NCBI GenBank assembly: GCA_036897095.1
Contig: JAYMSP010000130.1
Coordinates: 1-64,000, forward strand
Length of the DNA stretch: 64,000 nt
Reading direction: 5' to 3'
Source of the DNA: Plantago elongata
Taxonomy: Eukaryota > Streptophyta > Magnoliopsida > Lamiales > Plantaginaceae
Below the pieces are notes generated by a model that saw only the letters and a list, made by a program, of their open reading frames with translations, was not told the DNA's origin and ran no database searches. This document shows, in pieces, positions 25,701-38,203 of the stretch. The position numbers and the translations under genes were made by a program. The number at the start of each line of letters is the position of its first letter. Positions within the stretch are counted from its first letter, which is position 1.

Positions 25701-26570
25701 TTCATCATAAGTATATATTACAGTCAATTTTCTTACACATCAATGACATCAAAAGTTTGCTACTACACCAGGAGCCTTTTTGGTCCCATGACAAGTTAGA
25801 TGGATGCTATATAATCAATAAGTCCCGTTCAACTTGTGCGACAACATAAGGTAGCAGTAGTCATTTTGCCTATTATATCTTCTTTTTTTCCCTCACTAAC
25901 AGAAGATGGAGAATAGGCATCTCCAATTTCAAGAAATTAAAGGTAGGCACATTCATACCCTACAGTTGTGATACACTAACATGTAAATGTAGCACTCTCA
26001 ATTGCAACATTATCTTCGGACTAGTCGGTCAAATCATCAATTCTTGGACAGACAAAACTGAGCTTCTTAAGTACTAATAACCAAATCAAACAGATACACT
26101 CGTACAAATAACTTGAAACTAGTAATCTCAAAACAAACTCACCAGACATTCCAGCTTCAAGACAGCCAGAAATAACCTCGACGGATCGAGAATTCGCACC
26201 TAACGTCCCCACTATCTTCGTCATTGCAGGGAAAAAATTCTGCACCAAGTGTATCACAAATCACAATAAAATCCCCAAATCACTCAATAACCGACAGAAA
26301 CTCATCAATCTCACTACAACACATTCCATTACTTTTAACCATATAAGATCAAGAACACACTGATTTCTCTACCCTTAGCTAATAAATGATAATCCAACAT
26401 AAACAAGTAACAGCAGATATAATGAAGATAAAGATCTAACCTATGATCTCATAACTAGCAAGAAAAACAGAACAAAAAACATAGGAAATGAAGAGAGTTA
26501 CAGGTTTAGAAGGCTCAAGAATGGATGACATTCGAATGGGCTCCTGGAGAAGCAAGTAATTGGACGCCAT
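22765..26570 (-). CDS. Cytosolic pyruvate kinase, divergent plant clade (527 aa)
   Basis: Sixteen exons join to 1584 bp: 26502-26570, 26143-26239, 25553-25650, 25288-25443, 25108-25185, 24855-24986, 24676-24756, 24500-24571, 24296-24385, 23994-24138, 23818-23906, 23617-23712, 23432-23499, 23230-23329, 23044-23103, 22765-22917. The enzyme turns phosphoenolpyruvate and ADP into pyruvate and ATP. The protein starts [16 protein letters not shown] without a transit peptide and equals the length of Arabidopsis At3g52990/At2g36580 products. Visible motifs are [12 protein letters not shown] with the catalytic lysine, [41 protein letters not shown] and [13 protein letters not shown]. In this clade the usual ARGD is ARGN, MNFSHG is FDFAWG, and DTKGPEIR is DTLGPELL. 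All introns are GT-AG. Assignment is firm; in vivo activity of this clade is less well studied. Confidence 0.94.
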
Positions 26571-27415
26571 TGTTGTTTTCTTGCAGTGGAAAGTGAGTAG
26601 TAGTATGTGATTGAGCAGAGCTATAGCTAGCTAATAAATTGTGGATAGAACTAGTGGATTGAGCTGATAAAGGTAGGTAGGTGGAAAAGAGGAATGATGA
26701 ATGGTCTGTTATAGAACAATGATGATTGCTTTGCTGAGCAACTCCAATTAGTACTAGTTTTGGTTTCTTGATTTGGGTTGGTTGATTTTGTTGATTCTCA
26801 GTTACTACTGTTTGTCTGGTTTAATGTCCAAACCAATGTACTGTCTTTTTCAACCTGAGTCACTGTCTCTTTTCAACAGCAGATTGCTAGGCAAACCAAT
26901 TACTGCCTGGACATAGTATAAGAATATGCTTTTTAGACTTTCGCTTTGGTTTATTCGGTTTAAATTGACTTACGTGGTTTATAGTCTATTGTGTACATTC
27001 GTAAATTCTAATTACATAGTTTTAAGTTTTTTAGGTGAGTTATATGATCTATACAGAGGACACTTAGAAGTCTATTGAACGTGGGTGCCCAACATAATTG
27101 AAAAGAATCTATCTTTAGCCAAAAGGTTAAGAAAAACAGAGCAGAAGATAGGCATTATGCAACATGGCAAAAGATCTATAAACCTAGTACTTAAATTATT
27201 GTACTACTAAATGGCTTCAATTATTTATTAAGAGACTGTATTGTATTGTAGTATGAAGTATACACACTTGGGGAACAGATGGAAGTGCCACTTGTTGGTT
27301 AAACAGCTCCTAAAAGAACTTTTGGGAAACAAACAACACTTTGAGTATTGTTGATAAAGAGGACTTGGTCAGATACTACGGTCTACAGTACTTTGTTAGT
27401 CCAGGTTTCAAGTGC
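26571..27415. other. Promoter side of pyruvate kinase and intergenic
   Basis: Includes the presumed 5' untranslated region and promoter of the kinase (26571 to about 26900). Beyond that no gene is recognised. Confidence 0.4.
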
Positions 27416-28135
27416 ACTAAAACCTCCATATATTAATAATGTTGAAATTTAAATATTTTATTAATTTAGTGAGATATTATTATATTTATAAATTAATAAT
27501 TTATCAATTTCAAGAGGTTTTACGTATGAACTTAAAATTTTCAAATTCAAATTCAAAATGAATGTGAAACATTTACTAGATTATCTGATGAAAATAATGA
27601 ATGTTATGAGGTTTAAAACATTGTAAAATTATGACGGACACCATTCAAATTTCGATCGATGACGAAGTCGAGGTTGATTTAATAGATTTAGAACCGATCA
27701 ATCGAAAAAAAGCATTGTAAGCGACAACTACTTTTGACAACTTATTGTTGCAGTATGAGAAGTCAATGTTCCAACTCTCTTAGTGCAATGAGATGATTAA
27801 AAATAAACTTAATATAGATTTGAAGTTTAACAAAAATAAGAGCCTATATATTTATTTTTTACTAAAAAAACTTTAAATTTTTAAATTCCCCCCCCCCCCC
27901 ACCCAACACATATATGAAGTATTTTAATAATTATTAATTTAAAATTTCATTGGGATCAATATATATACATTGAAATTTAAAAAAATTACTATCTTATTAT
28001 TTTATCAATTATGGTCTAATTTGATATTAGTCTCAAGTTGAGACTGGATATTATTAATTTTATCAAGTTGAGATTGGATAAATTCATTTTATTGAACTTA
28101 TTAATTTTCGAAGTACTAAGAAGTTTTAATGTAGT
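27416..28135. mobile_element. Possible TIR DNA transposon relic
   Basis: The left end ACTAAAACCTCCATATATTA followed by AATAATGTTGAA resembles the reverse of the right end, which reads ACATTAAAACTTCTTAG then ATTAATAAGTTCAA. An ending of the form TTAAAACCTCTATAAATTAAT recurs at many plant DNA transposon relics. The interior has no open frame. Ends are diverged, so this is an old copy. Confidence 0.35.
27888..27900. repeat. Homopolymer C tract (13)
   Basis: A run of C ends an AT-rich stretch inside the TIR-like relic. Length may be uncertain because of sequencing. Confidence 0.8.
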
Positions 28136-28384
28136 TTAAGTAACCCGGAGAAATTGCTTTGATATTGATCCTTATATTTAGAAGAGGTGCGTTAGCTTTT
28201 ACATTTTCAATGCAGCCTTGATCGGTGTTTTGCCAAGTTCTATTAAACCTATGAATACAATTTAATTTCTAACTTCTCATATTCTTTATGGAATTTCATT
28301 CATTTATATTAACCCGCGAATATTCATCTCTTTCATATACTTTTAACTCACATATTCTTCAAATTGCCCCATTATTTTAAACTT

Positions 28385-28620
28385 AGGTCGGTATTCTATT
28401 TCAAAAATTGAAAATCACTTCAATTCAGTTTAATTTAGTTCAGTTCACTTCAATTCGACTTAGTTATAATTTATATCTTATTTCAGTTCAGTCCAGTTTA
28501 GTTCAATTTAGTCCAGTCCAGTACAATTCAGTTTAATTTAGTTTAGTTCACTAAATCTTCAGTTCAGTTTAATTTAATTTAGTCCAGTTCAATTTAATTT
28601 AGTTTAGTTCATTAAGTCCA
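28385..28620. repeat. TTCAGTTTAATTTAG minisatellite
   Basis: About 235 bp consist of irregular copies of the words TTCAGTTTAATTTAG, TTCAGTTCAG and TCCAGTTTAGTTCAATTTAG. The unit length varies between about 10 and 25 bp. Similar patches occur at 45425-45470 and 5155-5215. Confidence 0.75.
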
Positions 28621-29311
28621 TGATGAGGAAAACACAGTTTAAAATGGCCAAAGAAATTGGCGCACTCTGAGCTCCGCTTGTATTGCCATGAACCGTCACC
28701 AGTACGATCATCATGTTCAAAAACCTTCGAAACCAAGTTGCCAGATTGCCTTTCAAATGTCCAATGTTCTTTCAGTAAAAAATGACTTTAAAGTTATGGG
28801 CCTCAACAAATTGCAATCCACAGGTAACACTTATACTGCTATATAGTATACACTAGCATACTCCTACAATACTTATGAAATGAATAATTGATGTACCAAT
28901 TAATACCACCATGCTGAATTTATAATTTTGTCTCATACTAGTTTTCAGTTAAATTTTCAGCTTCAAAAATATTTTTCAATACAAATTCATTACGTAAATG
29001 AACATCTTTTCGAACAAGTTAACTGAAGATCTAGCGATTCGAGGTCAATACTAATTAAAATCAACTTATTAAAAAAAAATCAATTAACTTTTTGCTCTAA
29101 TTTTTCTAATTTCACTAAACATGACCAAAATCACAAGTCAAAGAAAACGAAAGTCTACCAGCATCTTCCTCCCCACCTAACACCAATAATAATAATAATG
29201 CTTGGCAGGTAAATTTACAGACGAATTACCAAAACTTCACTCTGCAACTCCACTACAATTAACAACGAAATCACACACACTTTATTCCCAATCACCAACC
29301 ATAAATCCCAT
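28621..29311. other. Promoter side of the NB-LRR gene
   Basis: No gene. Includes a short AAT microsatellite at about 29185-29200 and the presumed 5' untranslated region just before 29312. Confidence 0.4.
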
Positions 29312-32300
29312 ATGAATTTCGTTCTCGGCAATCCCGAATTCGTCCTCAACAACGTCAAGCAGCTCGTCCGATACAACATGAACTTCTTCTCCGGCGCTGA
29401 GAAGGAGCTCGAGCTCCTCGAGATCGATCTCGCCTCGCTCAAAGCTCATCTCAAGGACGCCTACAATAAGCACAACAAGGACGAGACGTTCAAGCTCTGG
29501 GAGCGACGAATCAGAGAGGCTGTGTACGACGTTGAGGATGCTCTGGACACTTGTGTCATGGACCTTGCTGTTGAGAAGGCCAAGTCTGTGCTTCGCAGGG
29601 GGTTTTCGAGGGTGAATATGACTCAGAAGATCAATTCGCTTAGGGAGGAGACGATTAAGCCTTTGTCTGATGAGGTTAAGGGCTACTTTGCGAGCATTTC
29701 GTCTGGTTCCGATGGATCTGACTCTGCTGCTGCAGCTGCGACCAGGGAGATTAGGCAACGGGTAACTGTGTTTACTGTGATTTATTGTGCTAGTTTGCTT
29801 GGATTTTGTCTTGTTTATGAATGATTGGATGAGCAGATTTGATTGAGTGGATCTGTTTGATTTTTGGATGAATAAGTGAAGCTAATTGAATGTGATTTAG
29901 AGTTTTTAATTATGCTAGTTTGATTAGATATTATCTTATCTTATTTATGATTGATTGAATGATTGAGAATGAGATACTCTACATGGATCTGTTTGATTTT
30001 TGGAAGAATTTCTGCTAATTGAATATGATTTGGAGTGATTAATTTAGCTAGTTTGGTCAGAGTTTATGATCGATTGGAATTGGATGATTGAGAATGACAT
30101 ATGCTGTAGATATGATTCGATGGATCTTGCTCGATTTTGGGAAGAACTAGTTTCTGCTAATTGAATATGATTTGAGTGTTTTTCGCAATTATTATATGGT
30201 GAAGTGCAGTTTGTTCAGTTTACACTTTGATCATATATTTCTTATGCAGTAAGTGTATTGATCACAACACTTGAACCTTTCTGTTTACGTCCTTTAATTT
30301 AGATCTCTACTGTTTTTGGTGTTCATATTTGATGGGTGTTCATATTTCAAAATTGGAATCCATCCACTCGTGGGTGGTTAATGGAATGAGAGTAGTTCAG
30401 ATAATGATTTAATTTATTCTTCCTGCAGAAGAGGCAAAACCACATAGTTGGTTTTGAAGATGAGGCTACTACTTTGATCACTAATCTGAATCAAGGATCA
30501 GTTAAGCTTGAAGTTATTTCGATCATCGGGATGCCCGGCCTGGGGAAAACTACAGTGGCCTGGAAGATTTTCAAGGATCATAGAATTGAGTATGAGTTCC
30601 ACACTCGCATTTGGGTGAACATTTCTGAGGATTTTAACATGAAGACTGTGCTCATCTCAATTCTAAGGCACTTCTCGGAGCCAAATCCTAACATGGATGT
30701 TGATGAACTAGTCGACGCCGTCAGGAGTCATCTGGAGAAAGGAAAATTCTTGATAGTCATGGATGATGTGTGGACTTCTGAAGCTTGGGACGAAATAAAA
30801 ACATTCTTGCCGATGGAGAATAAAAGCGGCAGAGTCTTGATAACAAGTCGCCAGAAAAATGTGGCTTATCATGCTAACCCAATGCGAAAGCCTCACAAGC
30901 TGCGGTTTCTAAAGCCAGAAGAGAGTTGGGAGCTTCTCCAGTATGAAGTCTATGGCCAGCTAAATGCCATCGAACAAGAATTGGTTGAAGTTGGGCAGCT
31001 CATAGCCAATCTTTGCGAAGGACTTCCCCTTTCAATTATAGTGATTGGGGGAATCATGGTTGACAAGAGATCGATAGCAGAAGGTTCTGTCTTATGGACA
31101 AGGAAAGAATGGGAAGATGTCAGTAAGAGTATCAAGACTTATCTTGTTTACGAAGACAAGAATAAACGCTTGGAGAAGATTATATCACTCAGCTATGATA
31201 AATTGCCTTATGAGTTGAGAGATTGCTTCTTGTATTTGGGTGTGTTTCCTGAAGATGCCTACATCCCTGCGAGGAGACTGACCCTGTTGTGGATTGCGGA
31301 AGGGCTGATACTAGAGATCCCAGGCAAGAGCTTGGAGGAAATTGCGATCGGCAACTTGAAGGATCTTATCAACCGCAACTTGGTTATGATTGAGAAAGCA
31401 AAGCCCAATGGTGATCCTAAAATATGTCGCCTTCATGATACCATACGACAGTTCTGCAAGACTGAGGCTGCATTTGATAAGCAGAACTTATTCCAAGAAG
31501 TTAGGATGTCCAGCCGGGGAGTTTTTGAGCCTAAACTTGAGAATAAGGAAAAATTATACCGTCGCCTTTGTATCCATTCTCATGTCCCTAATTTTCTCTC
31601 GAAGAAACCAAAGGCCCCAAAAGCTCGCTCATTCTTATGTTTCTCTAAAGTTCCCATTATCTTGGACAAAGGAGATATGCCATCTGTTACCGATGCTTTC
31701 TGCGTGCTTAGAGTATTAGATGCTGAAAATATAAAGTTCCCTAAGTTTCCTGCCAAGCTTATGCAGTTAATTTGTTTGAGGTATCTCACTCTCACATTAG
31801 CTAATGACCATCTAAAGAATCTTCCAGAGGTTGTGTCCAATCTTTGGAGTCTACAGACTCTTATAGTGGACATACCATCACGCACAGTCGAAGTCAAGGC
31901 AGACATATGGAAGATGATGCATCTGAGGCATTTAAAGGCAAAAGCTGCCATCATTTTGAGAAGTGACGGGAAAGGTGAAGGTGGTGAGAATCTTCAAACT
32001 CTTAGCAGATTGTCACCAGAAAGCTGCACAGATGATGTGTTTAACAAGGCGAGAAACTTGATTACCTTGGGAGTTAAAGGTGACTTGTCCACACTTTTGG
32101 AGTTCAAATCCTTAGAAAAGTTGGAGCGGCTCAACAAGTTGAAGCTAGTACATGACGTGTATAATGCAGTAGGAGCTGAACAGCCATGGCGCCAACTACC
32201 CGCGTCATATAGATTCCCAAAAGAGCTCAGAATTTTAGTATTGGCCGGCACTTATTTGAGTTGGGAGCAAATGACTACATTGGGAAAGCTCACTTCTCTC

Positions 32301-32654
32301 GAGGAGCTTAAACTGAAAGACAATGCATTCACCGGAAATTCCTGGGATGTTGCTCGTGACAGTTTTAAGCATCTACAACTCTTGCACATTGAAAGGACAA
32401 ATTTAATGTCATGGACCACCTCAGATCGTGCATTTCCTGAACTCAGAAGTCTATTTCTTAAAAACTGCGATAAGCTCATGGCGATCCCATCACAAGTTGG
32501 TAAAAATCTTACTGTATTGTACCTGGAACGTGTTTCCCAGTATGCAGTTGCTTCTGCCAAGAGAATAGAGCAGACAAGACAGCAGGCGTTGCAGCATCAA
32601 AGTGGCCTTGGAGACATATTCAGGCTTGAAATTGCTCCAGGAGACCAAGCTTAA
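29312..32654 (+). CDS. CC-NB-LRR immune receptor (891 aa)
   Basis: Two exons (29312-29761 and 30429-32654) join in frame. Residues 1-150 form an Rx-type coiled-coil domain with the EDVID-like REAVYDVEDALD. The NB-ARC follows: P-loop GMPGLGKTT (184-192), kinase 2 KFLIVMDDVW (256-265), RNBS-B GRVLITSR, GLPL in CEGLPLSI (346-352), RNBS-D CFLYLGVFPED (416-426). The MHD position reads LHD (485-487, RLHDTIRQF). LRRs run from about residue 560 to the end, with LRVLDAENIKFPKFP and SLQTLIVDI as clear units. Such cytoplasmic receptors bind ADP at rest and trigger cell-death immunity once activated; R1/RPP13-like relatives share this layout. The gene looks complete, with one 667-bp intron between CC and NB-ARC that carries a tandem repeat. 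No second NLR is visible in the window. Confidence 0.93.
29788..30191 (+). repeat. Three-copy tandem repeat of about 130 bp in the NLR intron
   Basis: Copies begin at 29788, 29912 and 30045, each opening with a GCTAGTTTG word. Each includes ATGATTG..ATGAT/GAG, then GTGGATCTGTTTGATTTTTGG or a close variant, then GCTAATTGAATATGATTTG. The first copy starts 26 bp after the splice donor. Confidence 0.75.
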
Positions 32655-34372
32655 AACCAATCAAGTCCATTATCCTTCCAGGTCAGTTAAAGATTCAATC
32701 ACTGTTGCCTGCTAATGTCTATGACATATACATTGAGTCATTTTTATCCAGGCTAATGTTTGCTAATTGCTATAATACCTGTGGGAGATGAAATATACTG
32801 TTATGTATCATGCTTGTTTTAGAAATAGCATTTGAGCGTCTCGTATCAGTACATTCTTGATTTTTAATGTTCCAACTCTGATAATTGCAGGAATACATGC
32901 TCCAGCTTTTAGGATCCGAGTAGGTAAATCAATCTGATGGAGTTTATGTTCGATGTTGTAAGGTTGTTTCATTAACTGCTTAATAGATGCTACGTTTGTA
33001 ACTTGTAAGTTGTAACCACTGTGACACTCTCATGTTGCAAATTACAAATGCGGAGTGATTTTCTAAATACATAATCGAAAATTCAACTTGAGAATTATGT
33101 TGCGTGTGCTGATATAAAATTGTGTATAATGGAGTTCTCTTTGCGTGTGATCCTCTCTAACAAGACTTAAATGAAGCTCGAGAACGACGAACCGATTTTG
33201 ATTAAAGAAAGAAAAATTTCAAGTTACGGAACCTTATTAATGGTTCATTCTTTTGGGATCCCGTTACTTTCCGATCTCTCCATTTCTGTCTCTATACAAG
33301 ATAATAGTTGAGTATGAGTATCATTTTGTAAGTTGCAACTTCTCCAGTTGCCGTGTTGACCGGAATTCATCTTCTTCTATCACACAAATGTTCGGAGTGT
33401 TTCGTAATTTTAGTACTAAAAACACTTCTAAATTCCGAAATTGAATCTTTTCAATTTAAATTCAGAACCAAATCAATTTGCAGCTTACAGTGTCATTATT
33501 CATAAATCTGGCATGAAGGAGAAGTTCATCCGGACAGGTCATCTTTAATCAAATTTGTTTAAGCTACATGTAAACTTATATTTTGAGAAACTATAGATTA
33601 TATATACATACATTTAAACTTGTTTTGCCATTAACTGAAATATACATTTTATGTAAACGTTTAAATGAATGGAAATTATATCAAACTAATTCAGAAAGCT
33701 TACTCTAAAAAATAATAGAGTTCAAAAAAATAAACTTTTTATTTGACAAAAACAATGGAGTTATGGACAAGTCAACCAACTATCATATCAATATCAACTT
33801 GGCTTTTTGCTCAAAATTAATTGAGTTTAGTTGATAAATTGGTAACTGATTTTGTTTCTTAAATTCACCATCAAAATTTTAAGTTTTAGAGTCGATAAAT
33901 AGTTACTAAACTCAGGTAATATTATGTCCAGTTGAAAGATAAGCATAAAAATTTATAAAAATTAAATTTAAATTGAAACTACATTAATATAAAGTAAATA
34001 TTTCGGTGAAAAATATCCATCCAAACCCGACCGCGAACATTCCTACCATCCAAAAGAAGTTGGGAAGTGTCTGAGTTTCACCGAGTGGGGTTCCTTCCTT
34101 GGTGGCACATGTCTAGTATTTCCCATCGACAGCTAATTTCTAACTTTCAAACTTGGTTCTATGTGACATTCAATATTTATCATCCCATTTAATTTTATTT
34201 ATTTCCCCAAACAAAAATAAATTTGATTCCATAAAATTCGCAACAGTTCAAGTTAAGCCACCTACATAAACTACTTGTATTGTATCTGTATAGAAATCTT
34301 CGCCCTTTCCTTTCTTCTTCTTCTTCACCAAAACAACAAAAAATACCCAAAACACTTTCACCAGCAGTAGCC
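32655..34372. other. Intergenic between NLR and membrane-protein gene
   Basis: The left 400 bp probably hold the NLR 3' untranslated region, with a possible untranslated intron (GT after the stop to an AG near 32890). A CTT-rich 5' leader (34308-34326) precedes the next gene. Nothing else recognised. Confidence 0.4.
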
Positions 34373-36286
34373 ATGGCAGAAGATCACAGTACCGCCACAA
34401 AACAAGAGAACCCAATCATTTCCTTTTTCGTCAACTTGCTCGATTCAATCAAGCTCCCTTTCCCCCTTCCTGCTCACAAGAAGAACGGTGATGACTCCCA
34501 GAAAATCGACGACTCCTCTTCTTCGTCTACTCCAGTTGAGATGGTGCCTGAGCCTGTCGTTAAGGAGGAGTTTAGGGTTCCCAAGCAGAGTATTGATTAC
34601 GATTCCTTGAAGCTCGAAACTGTTGGTGATGCTCCTGACCGGACTACCAATCCCTTTCTTCTCTGGCAGGTAATTTTTTAATTGTTTCGATTGTTCCTTT
34701 TCTGATTCTGGTTTGCCCTTTCTTGAATTGAACTTGAATATTTTGTGAAAAACTGAAATTTGATGTTTTATTTTGTTGATTTGGTAATTTGTTGTTTCTT
34801 GGTGGCATAAGTTTATCATGTGTTGAGTTTATCAGTGTTTGCCAGTGTCTATAGTTGTTGTGGTCCTAATAAGATTTGTATGGATACGGTTTTTTATTTT
34901 ATAAGGCGATGGTTGGTCACTGGAACGCTGCTAGCTTAGTTAGACAATAACCCAGGTCTCGATTCGAAAATCGAAAGAGACATTTTTTGCCTGTTTTTCA
35001 TCCTTGAAGAGGTTAAGTGAATCCACTCTAGGAATTGGAGGTCGAAATGTTGTTTTGCTTGGTTAAAGAAGACTTGTTTGCGGTGTAGCTGGAGTCGCGG
35101 ATGGTGTTATGGTTGGTAAAACTTTTGTATGAGCTGAATGCGCCTTTTCTACAGCTGTTGAAATTTGAAAGGGTTTAGTCGTTGTAAGATGACGAATCAT
35201 GATACAGGACTAAATATCATTCTTCAGCACGTTCTTTTTAAGCTTCGTTCAGTATTTGTCATTGAGGGAACTTTTGTGTTTACACCTAGTCTGCGTGGGA
35301 AGGGGTAGATTTGCTTAAATTACATGTGGTGGCAAAAGCGTGTCAGGTTTGGACATAATCAGTGTTCGTTGATCGTTAAGTCAACTGCAGTGTTTTACTT
35401 CCCAATCTAGTTTTCACTATATCATGTTTGAACAATTCGCCCTACCGAATTCTTAATGTGAGTCCTAGATGACCATCTGTTCCTTCTTCTACATGTCAAA
35501 CATTCTGGAATTCCTCAGCGTCTGAGGATATATATGACGAATCTATGAATTTAGATACGATAATAATGTGTGCAAGTATCTCACTCACGGAGTAATAGTC
35601 AAGAATGGAAAATTGCAGGCCTGACCCCATCTAGATTAGGGTCCATTTTGTAAGGAACGTGTAGTTTTATACAGTATTTGGTAAATGGGACAAATTAAGG
35701 TGATGGAAATCATGAGAAGAAATGATGCAAAACAATTAGAATTATCCCTTCTGACATATATGATGGAATAATTACAAGGAAGTACCATATTTTTATGTCA
35801 TTTGATGAAACATTATGTTTGCTACTACTAATAGGAGATTGGTTACGATGGGGGTAAGTTCTATTTACTACGTATAGGAGATTGGTTATGACAGGAAAGG
35901 AAGGGTGTGTATTTTCTATAGTATCTACTTCATAGATGCTATACCACGGGAATATTGTTATTAGGATTTTAGTATGTGCAACCTAGTATTACTAGAGAGA
36001 TGAAAGATTTGATGAAGATTTGAGGTTAGCCAAGCGCTGCAAACTAACCAAATGGAGTGTGTTACTTGACACGAGAAGTTCATGAGTAAACATTTAATGT
36101 GTTACTTCTCCTTGTCTTTGTATATGTTTTCAATCACATGGTGATGATACACTTGCTTTTTGTTTGAATCAAACTCAGGTTTATGCTATTGGAGGATTCT
36201 TTGTTATGAAGTGGGCATGGACAAGGTGGAATGAGAGGAAGGGGCCAAAAAAGCCCGGTAATGAAGCTCCTCCAGCTGATGATTAG
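34373..36286 (+). CDS. Small plant membrane protein, function unknown (134 aa)
   Basis: Two exons (34373-34669 and 36179-36286) are separated by a 1509-bp intron. The product begins MAEDHSTATKQENPIISFFV, has a Ser-rich, acidic middle (residues 46-66), then SIDYDSLKLETVGDAPDRT. The second exon encodes a single likely membrane segment VYAIGGFFVMKWAWTRW (100-116) followed by a basic, Pro-rich tail ending PPADD. I recall similar short unnamed proteins in many plants but no function. One C-terminal membrane span with a long soluble N-terminal part suggests a tail-anchored protein. ATG choice: the upstream frame lacks another ATG, and GCCATGGCA has good context. No signal peptide is seen. Confidence 0.75.
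34925..34985 (+). mobile_element. tRNA-derived SINE-like head in an intron
   Basis: An A-box-like CTAGCTTAGTTAG (34931-34943) is followed about 30 bp later by a B-box-like GATTCGAAAA (34961-34970). This spacing is like a tRNA promoter, but no tRNA cloverleaf is complete. The 3' extent is not clear. Confidence 0.4.
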
Positions 36287-36716
36287 CCGATTTATGATTC
36301 CCTGTTACTGTTGATCATGCTCTGTCTTGCATATACAAGTGTAGTTCTTTTAACTTGATACTCCTGATGGAAAACTTTATAATCTGCAGTCCATTTTATT
36401 CTTCTACATGTGTTTGGAGTTTATCGATTATAATGTAGAAATAATTAAACTGCACGAATCAAGATAATCACCGTGGTCATCAAATTGACATTTCACGCAA
36501 GGGCAAGTTTCATGCTTACTAGTGTATACACGTGAGCTGCTGGTAATGGTGTCATACAAATTATTGAGTTTCAATTGAAATACTGACAGGGGGGGAATCA
36601 GGAGGGCAGCATTTGCCCCTGTTAAAATTTGAAAACGAAATTTTTTATATGTAATATTTCTGTTAATTTAGAATTTTGTCCACGTGAACTCCTGAAAAAC
36701 CTTGGTATTTCTATGA
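36287..36716. other. Convergent 3' ends
   Basis: The interval separates the stop codons of the membrane-protein gene (+) and the first OPR gene (-). It likely holds both 3' untranslated regions. Confidence 0.45.
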
Positions 36717-38097
<1,381 letters not shown>

Positions 38098-38197
38098 TGT
38101 TGCATCAGTTTTTTCTTCCAATAGCAGCAATTAAATTAGCAGAAATTTATCAAGTATACTAGTTAAGTAAAACTATAGAGAAAAAATAGACTTAAAC

Positions 38198-38203
38198 TGA
38201 CGT
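38198..38203 (+). promoter_or_regulatory. TGACGT (as-1/TGA-factor half site) upstream of the OPR gene
   Basis: TGACGT lies about 100 bp before the start codon of the OPR gene at 36717-38097. TGA factors bind such sites and drive oxylipin- and xenobiotic-induced OPR1/2 genes in Arabidopsis. A single site is only suggestive. Confidence 0.3.

Noticed and set aside
11660-26570. Metabolic gene cluster of pyruvate kinase and PDC-E2
   Set aside because: Both act on pyruvate, but an unrelated RRM gene lies between, compartments differ, and housekeeping genes do not need clustering. Chance is the better reading.
29282-29758. 158-residue antisense open frame
   Set aside because: It mirrors the coiled-coil exon of the NLR gene; codon bias of the sense strand explains it.
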